Assembly: GCA_026004775.1 (NCBI GenBank)
Contig: BPJU01000015.1
Span: 91,199 to 155,198 of the forward strand
Direction: 5' to 3'
Source: Pirellulaceae bacterium
GTDB lineage: Bacteria > Planctomycetota > Planctomycetia > Pirellulales > Pirellulaceae
DNA length: 64,000 nt
Shown here one piece after another: positions 33,911-43,096 of this stretch. Below the pieces are notes generated by a model that saw only the letters and a list, made by a program, of their open reading frames with translations, did no database searches and was not told where the DNA came from. How positions within the stretch are numbered: the first letter of the stretch is position 1; every line of letters starts with the position of its first letter. The translations under genes and the position numbers were made by a program.

Positions 33911-35395
33911 TCAAGGAGCAACGGCCTGCCGGGCCGCCTCCAGGGCACTTTGCCGAATCGCCTGCTCCACCTGCTCCAATTCGGCTACCAGTTCCAGATT
34001 GGCCCGATACAAACTGCTAAGCTCACTACGAAGAGCGCTCAATTGCTGGCTCAGCGTATCCGCAAGCGCCGTAACGAAAGACTTTTCTTGGCGCACATGA
34101 TCCAGATCTTCGGTGACCTGTACGCGTTCAGTCTGTTTGGCCTGGATGACTTGAGCGATTGCGGCAAGCGACTGTTCGAGTTTTCGTTTGTTGTATTGCG
34201 TCAAGCCGATCTGATTGCGCAAGTCCACCCAGCGATCGAAATAGTTGTGGAACAGGAACTGAAAATCGCGCAGCGGCCGTACATATACCGGTTCGATGGG
34301 CCGGCACGTGCCGTCGTTGACCAACTGATCGGCCTGTGCTTTGGGCAGCACCGCCACAGCGCCTTGCGGCATCGACACCGTGCCCGACTCGCCTCGCTGC
34401 AAGAAACTCACTTGTGCCTGCCCCTGGGCGTCATAGAAGCGACTGGACATGACACTTTGGGAGGTTTCGCTGTCGACTTTCTCCTGATACGGTTTGAGAA
34501 ACTCGACTTTCACGAACTGTTCTTCGGGCGGGTCGGTAGGTTGCGCACGCCCTCCATCGCGAACATAACGCGTGACGATGGCTTGCAGAGCGGTATCCTG
34601 CACCGGATACGGTGAAAACTGAAGCACTTGCTGGACGATCTGTTGCACTTCCTGAGCATTGACCTGACCGAAAATCGGTTCGTTCTCGGCCGCCAGGTTC
34701 GGCGTTTGCTCCGGATCGGTGAAGATGAAATGGTCGTCCTGAGGGAGGATCTCGTACAAAGCCCATGTGGCGTTGTTGACGAAGTTGCCTTGGAAGTCGA
34801 CTTGATTACCAGCCGCCAGCAGGGCCGGAGCCAGTAGACTTTGGCGCAACTGCACGGTCGTTTCGGTTACCCCCACCACTTGGAACTCGCCCAGATACGT
34901 CACGGGAATTTTCCAACCCTCGGGCGAGTCCGCTTCCCGGAAGGCATACAGAACAAAATTTTGCGGGATCTTATGACCGGCTCCGGGCTGAGCTGTCGGG
35001 ATCGTGACGGTGAGCGTTCCGTCGGCATTCATCTGCGGCGGGCAACCACGCCACACCCGCCCGCGTGCCAACGTCAAGCGATGCAATCGGTATCGGAGCG
35101 AATGGAGATTGTCTCCTGTGGGGCTCACGGCTGCCAGATCGCCGTAGGTCAGCTTGACCTGTTCATCGAGGAGTCGGGCCTGCTGTTTTTCCAGGCGGTC
35201 GACTTCTTTCAGCCACACGCGCCGCGTCTTCAAGTGCATAGCCGCCAGCACCAGGTACGTGACGGCCATGATGAATACCAGGAATCCTCCCACCACGTTC
35301 CAGGCGCGCCAGGTTTTGACGCTCAAGGCGCCGGTCACCAGGGCCGTCAACACCAACACGGCCAGGATCAGTTGCATCACAATGGGATTGTCCAT
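33911..35395 (-). CDS. hypothetical membrane protein with C-terminal coiled coil
   Basis: Unrecognised 494-residue protein. From MDNPIVMQLILAVLVLTALVTGAL it has two transmembrane helices (about 5-25 and 31-52), a helical stretch KEVDRLEKQQARLLDEQVKLT, then a soluble beta-rich domain of about 300 residues (TYLGEFQVVGVTETTVQLRQSL, EILPQDDHFIFTDPEQTP). The last 100 residues are coiled coil (LAAIAQVIQAKQTERVQVTEDLDHVRQEKSFVTALADTLSQQLSALRSELSSLY). The gene is divergent from the TolC-like export operon with 400 bases between, so a functional link is possible but unproven. An upstream in-frame extension to 35461 is unlikely. Confidence 0.75.
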   Translation of the reverse strand: MDNPIVMQLILAVLVLTALVTGALSVKTWRAWNVVGGFLVFIMAVTYLVLAAMHLKTRRVWLKEVDRLEKQQARLLDEQVKLTYGDLAAVSPTGDNLHSLRYRLHRLTLARGRVWRGCPPQMNADGTLTVTIPTAQPGAGHKIPQNFVLYAFREADSPEGWKIPVTYLGEFQVVGVTETTVQLRQSLLAPALLAAGNQVDFQGNFVNNATWALYEILPQDDHFIFTDPEQTPNLAAENEPIFGQVNAQEVQQIVQQVLQFSPYPVQDTALQAIVTRYVRDGGRAQPTDPPEEQFVKVEFLKPYQEKVDSETSQSVMSSRFYDAQGQAQVSFLQRGESGTVSMPQGAVAVLPKAQADQLVNDGTCRPIEPVYVRPLRDFQFLFHNYFDRWVDLRNQIGLTQYNKRKLEQSLAAIAQVIQAKQTERVQVTEDLDHVRQEKSFVTALADTLSQQLSALRSELSSLYRANLELVAELEQVEQAIRQSALEAARQAVAP

Positions 35396-35796
35396 ACCCG
35401 ACCTGCTTCTGGCGCAGCCCTCGCAAACACCCCAACCGCCTCGCCCGCCTTGGACTGCCACGCGGCCTGCGCGGCAGAGACGACGATTCTCCCAACCGGC
35501 AAAACAGCAAGAGCCACCACGTCAATCTCCAGACGGGACCCTTGGTCGATATTAAATGCGATACAGGGGGCTGTCAAGCAAATTCGCCATCTTCTCTATT
35601 TGCTAAGACCCGCCAAATTAAGCGTTTCTTGCCGGTACAGATCCTCCAGGCGTTACTCCCGTTAAGATCGTTCAAGTCCGCCGAACAGGGCAACCGATCA
35701 AACGGTTGCGATCTGTTGGAATGGCCGGCAGACGGGGTGAGTTCGTTTGCGCTACGCCAGACGTTCGAGCAGGCTTCGACCAGGGAGGAACCGTTG
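35396..35796. promoter_or_regulatory. divergent intergenic region (probable promoters)
   Basis: About 400 bases separating the coiled-coil membrane protein (minus) from the TolC-like gene (plus). It must hold their promoters if both are transcribed as drawn. I see no recognisable operator or riboswitch. The long plus-strand frame extends through it from 35542, but the region before 35797 reads poorly and lacks a convincing start. Confidence 0.4.
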
Positions 35797-38637
35797 GTGA
35801 GCCTTGTTGCTGGCCCGAGCACTCCGCCGAAAAGAGCGCTCGTCAGTTGCACTTTCCCGGGGCATCGCGAAGGGGATCGGAAGGGGAAATGGAGTGCCCG
35901 CCCAGTGGGGATCTTGCTGGTACTACTGTTGGGGATAGGCCTGTGCTCGTGCAGTCGAGAAAAGTACCGGCTGGCGGCCGACCGCGAGGCTTATCAGATC
36001 ATTGCCGAAAAGGCTTCCGATCCTCGGTGGGCGTTGCCTGGTTACACGATCAACATCGACCCGCGTTCTCGGATGTTTGATCCGGCACCTCTGGACGCAC
36101 CTCCGATGCCGCCCGACGACCCGACTTCGCATCAACTGATGCACCGGGTCGATGGCAAGAAGGGTTATCCCTATTGGCATGCCCAGGGGGAAACACCGGC
36201 GGTGGATACGCAGCAGTGGCGGCGATACCTGCCGGTCGACGATCAAGGAGTGTTGACGCTGGACGGGGCAAGTGCGGTGCGCATTGCGCTGATGCATTCA
36301 CCGAGCTACCAGCAACAACTGGAAACACTTTATCTGTCGGCGCTGGATGTCAGTGCCGAGCGGTTTCGGTTTGACACGCAGTTCTTCGGAACGACGTCGG
36401 CCGACTTGTCGACTTTAGGACGGCTGGCTCCGGGTGCCGGAGGTGGTTCGCGGAGCTTCCTTTCTTTGGACGTGTGGCAGGGGACGGCCCGGCGTTTTTT
36501 TACTACCGGAGCGGACTTGACGGTGGGGCTTGCCAATTCGATCTTGTGGCAGCTTTCCGGGCCCGATACGAATTCGACGACCACCTTGCTGGACTTCACG
36601 CTGGTACAGCCTTTGTTGCGTCGGGCCGGCCGTGACCGTGTGATGGAGACTCTGACGCTGGCCGAACGCACGCTGTTGGCCAACGTGCGGCAGTTGGAGC
36701 GCTATCGGCAAGGTTTTTACATGGACATCATGACCGGCGTTGGGGGACAACCGGGGCCGACGCGTCGCGGTGGTTTCTTCGGCACGCCGGGTTTAGGAGG
36801 TTTTACGGGTGTCGGGGGTGGCGGATTCGGCGGTGTCGGTGGGGCTGCCTTCGCCGGAGGGGGCGGTGCCGGGGGTGGCGGAGGAGCCGGAGCGGGCACG
36901 GCAGGTGGGTTCCTGGGGCTGCTGCAAGCCCAGCAGATCATCCGTAACCAGGAGGCGAATATCGCTTCGCTGCGCAGCAGTCTCGCCCAGCTGGAAGCAT
37001 TCCGTGAAGCCGGACGCATCGACTTCTTCCAGGTCGAACAGGTCCGCCAACAACTCTACCAAAGCATCTCCCAACTGCTCACCAGCAAACGCGGTTACCA
37101 GGATGCGTTGGACGCCTTCAAGCGTGACCTGGGACTGCCTCCCGATGTGGTGATCCGTATCGAAGATCCGGTGCTGGACAAGTTCAAATTGATCGATGTC
37201 GAAGTGGTGCCCGTACAGAATCGCATTGCTGATCTTCAACGAAGTGCCGGCCAGCAGATCTTGAAGCTGTTGCCCGAGGAACCACCTTTTCAATGGAGTG
37301 AGCAACTGGAAAAGGGTTTGCAACAGTTGATTTCCTACCTGGACCAATTGGAAAAAGCACAGCGCGACGTGCTGGAGCGAATCGTACCGCGAGTCGAAGC
37401 GGACCTTGGTCAATTGAAAAACGCCTTGGACGATCGCATCGAGGCGGCGGGACGACTGCGGCAATTAGCCGAGCGGGCCCGAGAAGAACCGGCTCTTCCC
37501 GGCGAAGAGCGTTTGATCCGCGATGTGGATCCTTCGCTCTGGGATGTCGCGCAGTTGCCGCAATTGCCGGAACAATTGGGCAGCCAAAAGGAAGCGGTCG
37601 CCGGCCGCGTTCACGAACACGCACAGGCGATCGAGCAGGCGAAAGACGAGCTTCGGAACTTGATCGCCCAGGGGCCGACTCTGGCGCCGGAGGCTTTGGC
37701 CATGGCGATCCAGGAAAAAGTGGTTGCCACGGTGCCCGCCTTGATCGCCGCCTTGTCGGCCGACGTGTTGGAACTGTCGCTCGTCCAGGCAAGGGCACGC
37801 GCCGAAAGCATCACGCTGGTGCCGGTCGAAATGACGTGGCGCGAGGCGGTCGAGATCGCGCGCCGCTGCCGGCTGGACTGGATGAACGCTCGAGCCGCTC
37901 TGGTCGATGCCTGGCGCTTGATTCGCTTCAATGCGGACAGTCTGGAAAGTGTTCTGGATGTTGTCTTCAGCGGTGACGTTCGCAACACGGGTGACAACCC
38001 GTTGCGGCTGCACAGCGCCACAGGAACGCTGCGAGTCGGCGTGCAGTTCGATGCACCCTTGACCCGTCTGTTGGAGCGCAACACGTACCGGCAGGCGCTC
38101 ATCGAATACCAGCAGGCACGGCGCAATTATTACCGTTTCGAAGACGGAGTCGCCACGCAATTGCGAGCCATTTTGCGGCAGATCGAACTGAACCAGGTGA
38201 ATTTCGAGCTGCGGCGCGAGGCGCTGCGCGTGGCCGTGGCCCAAGTCGAGTCGGCACGCCTGCGCCTGGAAGAACCGCCCCGACAGACCCAACTTGAAGC
38301 CGGTGCGGCCGCCCTCGGACCTACGACTGCCCAGAACCTGCTGAATGCCCTGAACGCCTTGCGCGGCGCCCAAGACGACTTCCTCAGTGTTTGGGTCAAT
38401 TACGAAGTCCAGCGCGGCTTGCTCGACCTGAGTCTGGGAACCATGCGGTTGGATGAACAGGGCCTGTGGATCGATCCGGGACCGATCGGCAAGCGGTTCG
38501 GATATCCGGACCTGGAAGCGCTGGGAGCCGAACCCTGGGAAGAACTCCCGCCCGACTTGCCCGCACCTCCCGGCATCTTTCCCGAGGCTGCACCCCCACC
38601 CCATGCAACAGATGACAACCCCTCGTCGATTGAGTAG
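35797..38637 (+). CDS. TolC-like outer membrane efflux lipoprotein with Gly-rich insert
   Basis: Outer-membrane channel of a tripartite exporter, very long at 946 residues (usual TolC about 450). The GTG start has GGGAGGAA upstream; an internal GTG at 35917 is another possibility. A lipobox-like GIGLCSC ends the hydrophobic segment (PVGILLVLLLGIGLCSC), so it is a probable lipoprotein. Efflux-family repeats of heptads occur at both ends (ALMHSPSYQQQLETLYLSALDVSAERFRF; ALIEYQQARRNYYRFEDGVATQLRAI). A Gly-rich stretch lies at about 328-371 and a long helical insertion at 420-640. It heads the operon with the HlyD, ATPase and permease genes. Confidence 0.8.
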   Translation: MSLVAGPSTPPKRALVSCTFPGHREGDRKGKWSARPVGILLVLLLGIGLCSCSREKYRLAADREAYQIIAEKASDPRWALPGYTINIDPRSRMFDPAPLDAPPMPPDDPTSHQLMHRVDGKKGYPYWHAQGETPAVDTQQWRRYLPVDDQGVLTLDGASAVRIALMHSPSYQQQLETLYLSALDVSAERFRFDTQFFGTTSADLSTLGRLAPGAGGGSRSFLSLDVWQGTARRFFTTGADLTVGLANSILWQLSGPDTNSTTTLLDFTLVQPLLRRAGRDRVMETLTLAERTLLANVRQLERYRQGFYMDIMTGVGGQPGPTRRGGFFGTPGLGGFTGVGGGGFGGVGGAAFAGGGGAGGGGGAGAGTAGGFLGLLQAQQIIRNQEANIASLRSSLAQLEAFREAGRIDFFQVEQVRQQLYQSISQLLTSKRGYQDALDAFKRDLGLPPDVVIRIEDPVLDKFKLIDVEVVPVQNRIADLQRSAGQQILKLLPEEPPFQWSEQLEKGLQQLISYLDQLEKAQRDVLERIVPRVEADLGQLKNALDDRIEAAGRLRQLAERAREEPALPGEERLIRDVDPSLWDVAQLPQLPEQLGSQKEAVAGRVHEHAQAIEQAKDELRNLIAQGPTLAPEALAMAIQEKVVATVPALIAALSADVLELSLVQARARAESITLVPVEMTWREAVEIARRCRLDWMNARAALVDAWRLIRFNADSLESVLDVVFSGDVRNTGDNPLRLHSATGTLRVGVQFDAPLTRLLERNTYRQALIEYQQARRNYYRFEDGVATQLRAILRQIELNQVNFELRREALRVAVAQVESARLRLEEPPRQTQLEAGAAALGPTTAQNLLNALNALRGAQDDFLSVWVNYEVQRGLLDLSLGTMRLDEQGLWIDPGPIGKRFGYPDLEALGAEPWEELPPDLPAPPGIFPEAAPPPHATDDNPSSIE

Positions 38638-38789
38638 AATAACCTTGCCGTGCCGAAGCTGACACCGGCGGTCAGCGAGCCGGCCGGCCGGCGGACGATC
38701 CAAGTCCTGGGGTGTACGCCTCGGACTTGGCTCGTTTGCCAGCTTTGTTCCCGCCTGCGTATTCCCTCCTGATATTTAGGATTCCATCC

Positions 38790-40634
38790 ATGACGACAAC
38801 CATTCGACCCAACGCCCCGATTCGCCGTCGCCGGTGGTGGCGGTTGCTGGTGGTTGCGATGGTACTGTGCGGAATCGTCACAGCCGTTGGCTATTACGTG
38901 TTGTATTCTCCTCAGACGATTTCCAGCCGGCTGCTGGTAACTGATGTGGTGCGGCGGGGACCCTTCGAGCATGTGGTGCTGGAGCAAGGCGAAGTCGAAA
39001 GCTCGAACAATATCGAGATCCAGTGTGAAGTCAAGTCCCGCAACAGTGCCGGTACGGCCATCTTGTGGGTTATCCCGGAAGGCACGGTCGTTCAGGAAGG
39101 GGACAAGCTGGTGGAGCTGGATAGTTCGGCTCTGGAGAACGAGCTGAAGCAGCAGCGCATCCTGGTCAACTCCGCGCTGGCTGCCAAGATCTCCGCCGAA
39201 AGCGCTTTAGAACAAGCGATGGTGGCCAAGCAGGAATACCTCGAAGGGACGTTTGCTCAGGAAGAGAAGCTGATCCAGAGCGAGATACTGGTGGCCGAGG
39301 AGAAGTTGAGCCGTGCGCGGGAGACCGCCAAGTATAGCGAGCGTCTGGCGGCGCTCGGCTTCCAGACGACGCTCCAGTTGCGGGCCGACCAGTTTGCTGT
39401 CGAACAGGCCCAGGTGGAACTGGAGCTGGCCAAAAATAAACTGAAAACGTTGCGCGAAATCACCAAGAAGAAAATGCTCATCCAGTTCGATGCCGACATC
39501 GAAGCGGCTCGGGCTCAGGTACAAGCCACCACCAGCAGCTATCAGGAAGAGATGCAGAAGCTGTTGGAGATTGAAGAGCAGATCGCCAAGTGCCACATTT
39601 ATGCTCCGGCACCCGGTGTGGTGGTGTATGCCAACGAGTACAGCAGTCGGGGTAACGCCGAGTTCATCGTCCAACCAGGGACGATGGTTCGCGAGCGACA
39701 AACGATCATACGCCTGCCGGATCCGACTCAGATGCGGGTGCGAGCCAAGATCAACGAAGCACGCATCCCGCTGGTCAAAGAGGGAATGCCGGTGGCGATC
39801 CGCGTAGCGGCTCTGGATGATATGGTCTTGTCTGGAGTAGTCACGAAGGTCAACAAGTATGCCGAGCCGACAAGCTGGTTCAGTTCGCAGGTAAAAGAAT
39901 ATGCTACCTTTGTGCAGATTTTGGATCCGCCGCCCGGCCTGCGCAACGGCATGACGGCCGAAGTTCGCATCTTTGTCGATCGACGTTCCGATGCGCTTCA
40001 AGTACCGGTTTCGGCTCTTTATGAGCACAAGGGACGGCTGTTTTGTCTGGTGCAACAGGGCGACAAATTCCAGACGCGGTTGGTCCAGATCGAGGCGGCC
40101 AACGACAAAACGGCGGTAGTGGTTTCGGGATTGGAAGAAGGGGACGTCGTGGTGTTGAATCCCCGCACGCATGCCGAGAAATTCCAGTTCCCGGATTTGC
40201 CGCCGCTTCCGGAAGCGCGCCCGCAGATTCTGGCCTCCGCCGACACACCCACGGCGGATGAACAGACCGCAGCCGGCGGCCAGAGGCGATCCGCAAACGG
40301 CAGCGCTGCTGGAAAGGCAACGAATGAGAACGTCGCCGTGACCAATGGTGACAGGAGCGCGTCGGCGGCCCGGGCTGAAGCCGAGCGCCGGCGAACCGCC
40401 GTCGATGCCGATGTCATCTCGCGAGTGGCCCACTGGATGTCCCGCTACGATTCGAACGGCGATAGCAAACTGTCCAGCGATGAACTTGTGAAGGTTGATG
40501 CCGGTGAACGAGAACAGTTTCGCTTGGCAGATACGAATCAAGACGGGGTGTTAGATTTTCGCGAACTGGTCAAGCTGGGTGAATCGCTGCCGGCGAACGA
40601 TGGGCCGGCCGAAGCGGGAGGCGGTGGCGGATGA
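38790..40634 (+). CDS. MacA/HlyD-type periplasmic adaptor with C-terminal EF-hand pair
   Basis: A 614-residue adaptor joining the TolC-like channel to the MacB-type ABC transporter. One anchor helix (LLVVAMVLCGIVTAVGYYVLY) is followed by lipoyl sequence (NSAGTAILWVIPEGTVVQEGDKLVELDSSAL), a long alpha-hairpin coiled coil and the return lipoyl strand IYAPAPGVVVYANEY, then a beta-barrel (RVRAKINEARIPLVKEGMPVAIRV) and membrane-proximal domain. The unusual part is an added C-terminus: an Ala/Gly/Thr linker and two EF-hands, DSNGDSKLSSDE from 554 and DTNQDGVLDFRE from 581, suggesting calcium control. The stop overlaps the ATPase start by four bases. Confidence 0.92.
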   Translation: MTTTIRPNAPIRRRRWWRLLVVAMVLCGIVTAVGYYVLYSPQTISSRLLVTDVVRRGPFEHVVLEQGEVESSNNIEIQCEVKSRNSAGTAILWVIPEGTVVQEGDKLVELDSSALENELKQQRILVNSALAAKISAESALEQAMVAKQEYLEGTFAQEEKLIQSEILVAEEKLSRARETAKYSERLAALGFQTTLQLRADQFAVEQAQVELELAKNKLKTLREITKKKMLIQFDADIEAARAQVQATTSSYQEEMQKLLEIEEQIAKCHIYAPAPGVVVYANEYSSRGNAEFIVQPGTMVRERQTIIRLPDPTQMRVRAKINEARIPLVKEGMPVAIRVAALDDMVLSGVVTKVNKYAEPTSWFSSQVKEYATFVQILDPPPGLRNGMTAEVRIFVDRRSDALQVPVSALYEHKGRLFCLVQQGDKFQTRLVQIEAANDKTAVVVSGLEEGDVVVLNPRTHAEKFQFPDLPPLPEARPQILASADTPTADEQTAAGGQRRSANGSAAGKATNENVAVTNGDRSASAARAEAERRRTAVDADVISRVAHWMSRYDSNGDSKLSSDELVKVDAGEREQFRLADTNQDGVLDFRELVKLGESLPANDGPAEAGGGGG

Positions 40635-41386
40635 CGATTGCGGCACGCTGCGTGGACCTGAAGAAAGACTATGTGCTCAAGGGGGAAACGGTCCATGCGT
40701 TGCGCGGTGTGAGCTTTGAGGTGCCCGAGGGGGATTACGTGGCGATCATGGGCCCTTCGGGTTCCGGGAAAAGTACGCTCCTGAATTTGCTGGGATGCCT
40801 GGACCGCCCGACGGCCGGAGCTCTGTTTCTCGGTGAAGATGATGTCTCTACCATGACCGATGACGAACTGTCGTGGATCCGAGCGACGCGCATCGGATTT
40901 GTTTTTCAATCGTATAACCTGATCCCGCAGTTGACGGTGGTGGAGAACATCGAGGTACCGCTTTATTACCAGGGGCGGCTGCGGGCTTCGGACCGCGAGC
41001 GGTGCCGGCAATTGGCCGCCATGGTGGGATTGGGCGATCGATTGCGGCATCGCCCAGCGCAGCTTTCCGGTGGTCAACAACAGCGTGTGGCGATCGCGCG
41101 CAGCCTGGTCAACGACCCGTTTTTCATTCTGGCAGACGAGCCTACCGGAAACCTCGACAGCCAAACTACCGAAGAGATCCTGGCGCTCTTTGAACGACTC
41201 AACGACGACGGCAAAACGATCATCATGGTCACTCACGAAGATGAAGTGGCTCGCCACACCAAGCGTATCATTCGTCTGCGCGACGGGATGATCCAAAGCG
41301 ATGCTCCCAACACGCAACGCAAGCATGCCGGCACGAGCTATTGGTCGATGGCCGGGGCGGCTCGTGAGGGGGTTCGGCATGGGTAG
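40631..41386 (+). CDS. MacB-type ABC transporter ATP-binding protein
   Basis: Cytoplasmic 251-residue ATPase of the MacB/LolD class. Walker A is [11 protein letters not shown]-loop [14 protein letters not shown], signature [15 protein letters not shown], Walker [14 protein letters not shown] and H-loop MVTHEDEVA. Overlaps the adaptor stop by 4 bases (ATGA) and the permease start by 8, so translation is coupled. The separation of ATPase and permease is unlike E. coli MacB, which is one chain. Exported substrate (macrolide, lipoprotein or peptide) unknown. Confidence 0.97.
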   Translation: MTIAARCVDLKKDYVLKGETVHALRGVSFEVPEGDYVAIMGPSGSGKSTLLNLLGCLDRPTAGALFLGEDDVSTMTDDELSWIRATRIGFVFQSYNLIPQLTVVENIEVPLYYQGRLRASDRERCRQLAAMVGLGDRLRHRPAQLSGGQQQRVAIARSLVNDPFFILADEPTGNLDSQTTEEILALFERLNDDGKTIIMVTHEDEVARHTKRIIRLRDGMIQSDAPNTQRKHAGTSYWSMAGAAREGVRHG

Positions 41387-42707
41387 GTGGATGCATACGA
41401 TCCGCATGGGATGCAAGAGTCTCACGCTGCATCCGATGCGCTCGGCATTGACGATTCTGGGGATTTTTATCGGAGTGGCCAGCGTCATTTGGCTGCTGGC
41501 CATCGGTGAGGGGATCAGCCGGGAAGCCCAACGTCAAATCGAACAACTCGGTGCCGACACGATCATCGTCCGCTCCGTCAAACCTCCCGTGGAGGTGACG
41601 GTCGATCGGCGCGGCCCCACGCCGTATGGACTGAAGCGGGCCGAATACGAGCGGATCGTCGAGACCGTTCCCACCATCAAAAGCGCCATCCCCATTCGTG
41701 AAATCCGCAGGCAGTTCCGTTACAGAAGCCGGCTGGTGGATGGACGGCTGGTAGGATGTACGCCTGAGTACGCCGACGTGAACAAGCTGGTTGTGGCGCG
41801 AGGGCGGTTCCTGGAAGAAACCGATATTCTCAAGAAGCAGGATGTTTGTGTGTTGGCAGCGCGCGTTGCCGAAAGGCTTTTTCCTCTGGAAGACCCGATC
41901 GGCAAGCGTATCTATATCTCTGAACATACCGATTTTTATCAAGTAGTAGGCGTGTTGGAGCCGCGCAATCCGACGGCCGCCATCGGCGGTTCGCTGAGCG
42001 CCCAGGACTACTCGGGCGACGTCTATATCCCGATCAGCACCATGCGCCAGCGCATCGGTGATATCGTGGTGACTCGCGGAAGCGGTACCTTCGAGGGCGA
42101 GATTCTGGAACTGAACCAAATCACACTGCGGGTGCACGAAGTCAAAGACGTGCTCGCCACGGCCGAACTCGTCCAAGACATGCTCCGCTCACACGACAAA
42201 TTGAACGATGTGGCGGTGGTCGTTCCTCTGGAATTGCTGGAACAAGCCCGGACGATGCGCCTGATGTTCATGGTCTTCATGGGCCTTATTGCCGCTATCT
42301 CACTGGTCGTCGGCGGTATCGGTATCATGAACATCATGTTGGCGACGGTGACGGAGCGGACGCGGGAAATCGGAATCCGGCGAGCCTTGGGGGCTCGGCG
42401 ATCCGACATCGTCCGCCAGTTCCTGGTGGAAACCGTGGCGCTTTCCGTCCTGGGCGGGCTGGGAGGCATCCTGGCCGGCTACGCCTGCCCCTACGCCGTG
42501 GAGCTGTTGCGCTGGCTGCTGGAGACGTACGCCCCCAAGACGATTGAAAGCCTGCCGGTGGTGGTGCGCAACGTGAAGCCCACTGTTTTGGTCTGGTCGA
42601 TTCCGCTGGCTTTCGGCATATCGGTCCTGATCGGGGTGGCTTTCGGGTTATATCCGGCCGTGCGTGCCGCGCGGATGGATCCGATTGAAGCGCTCCGCCG
42701 CCAATAA
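41379..42707 (+). CDS. MacB/FtsX-type ABC transporter permease
   Basis: 442-residue inner-membrane permease with FtsX fold. The first helix is near 23-45 (SALTILGIFIGVASVIWLLAIGEG), followed by a large periplasmic MacB_PCD domain to about 280 (EQLGADTIIVRS, DVYIPISTMRQRIG). Three helices close the protein, with GGIGIMNIMLATVTERTREIGIRRALGARRSDIVRQFLVE, the family coupling motif, and ending VAFGLYPAVRAARMDPIEALRRQ. ATG at 41379 has GAGGGGG upstream. Completes the four-gene exporter operon. Confidence 0.96.
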   Translation: MGRWMHTIRMGCKSLTLHPMRSALTILGIFIGVASVIWLLAIGEGISREAQRQIEQLGADTIIVRSVKPPVEVTVDRRGPTPYGLKRAEYERIVETVPTIKSAIPIREIRRQFRYRSRLVDGRLVGCTPEYADVNKLVVARGRFLEETDILKKQDVCVLAARVAERLFPLEDPIGKRIYISEHTDFYQVVGVLEPRNPTAAIGGSLSAQDYSGDVYIPISTMRQRIGDIVVTRGSGTFEGEILELNQITLRVHEVKDVLATAELVQDMLRSHDKLNDVAVVVPLELLEQARTMRLMFMVFMGLIAAISLVVGGIGIMNIMLATVTERTREIGIRRALGARRSDIVRQFLVETVALSVLGGLGGILAGYACPYAVELLRWLLETYAPKTIESLPVVVRNVKPTVLVWSIPLAFGISVLIGVAFGLYPAVRAARMDPIEALRRQ

Positions 42708-43096
42708 CCGCCGCCTCCCTACAGCGCCACACCAAACGTCACCAGAAGCTCGAGCGGCCTGCCGTACATGGGGGCGGCGTCTGGCGGCACTCCGGGAAGA
42801 TGTTTGGCTCCCGGGGCATCCGCCCGTAAGCTCACAGGTTACCTGTGGCAAAAACCGGCCACCCGGTTTGCCCGAAACGCTCTGCTTGTGACCGAGACTT
42901 TCAGCGGGCGGTGCGAGCGGCCATATTTTTTCGGGAGAGCGGCTCACCGAGTTTCGTAGCCTGCTCCGCTCACGTTGTAGCCGTGTCGCCTTGCCTTGGG
43001 GCTCGAATTGGTGACAATCAGCCACAGGGTGTGCCGGTTCTTCGGGCCTTGGAAACAGGATACGGAATCGGTTCGCTGCTGGAAGGAACACTAAGG
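42708..43096. other. intergenic region without recognised gene
   Basis: About 390 bases between the permease and the M32 peptidase gene. The frame of the downstream peptidase is open through it, but the sequence before 43097 is Cys/Pro/Arg-rich and lacks M32 similarity. No hairpin with a T-tract is seen. Confidence 0.55.

Noticed and set aside
37465..38703. 412-residue minus-strand frame antisense to the TolC-like gene
   Set aside because: Composition is a shadow of the coding strand (Gln/Arg/His-rich), with no signal or domain.
39207..40541. 444-residue minus-strand frame antisense to the EF-hand adaptor
   Set aside because: Overlaps completely a gene with clear HlyD motifs; no motif of its own.
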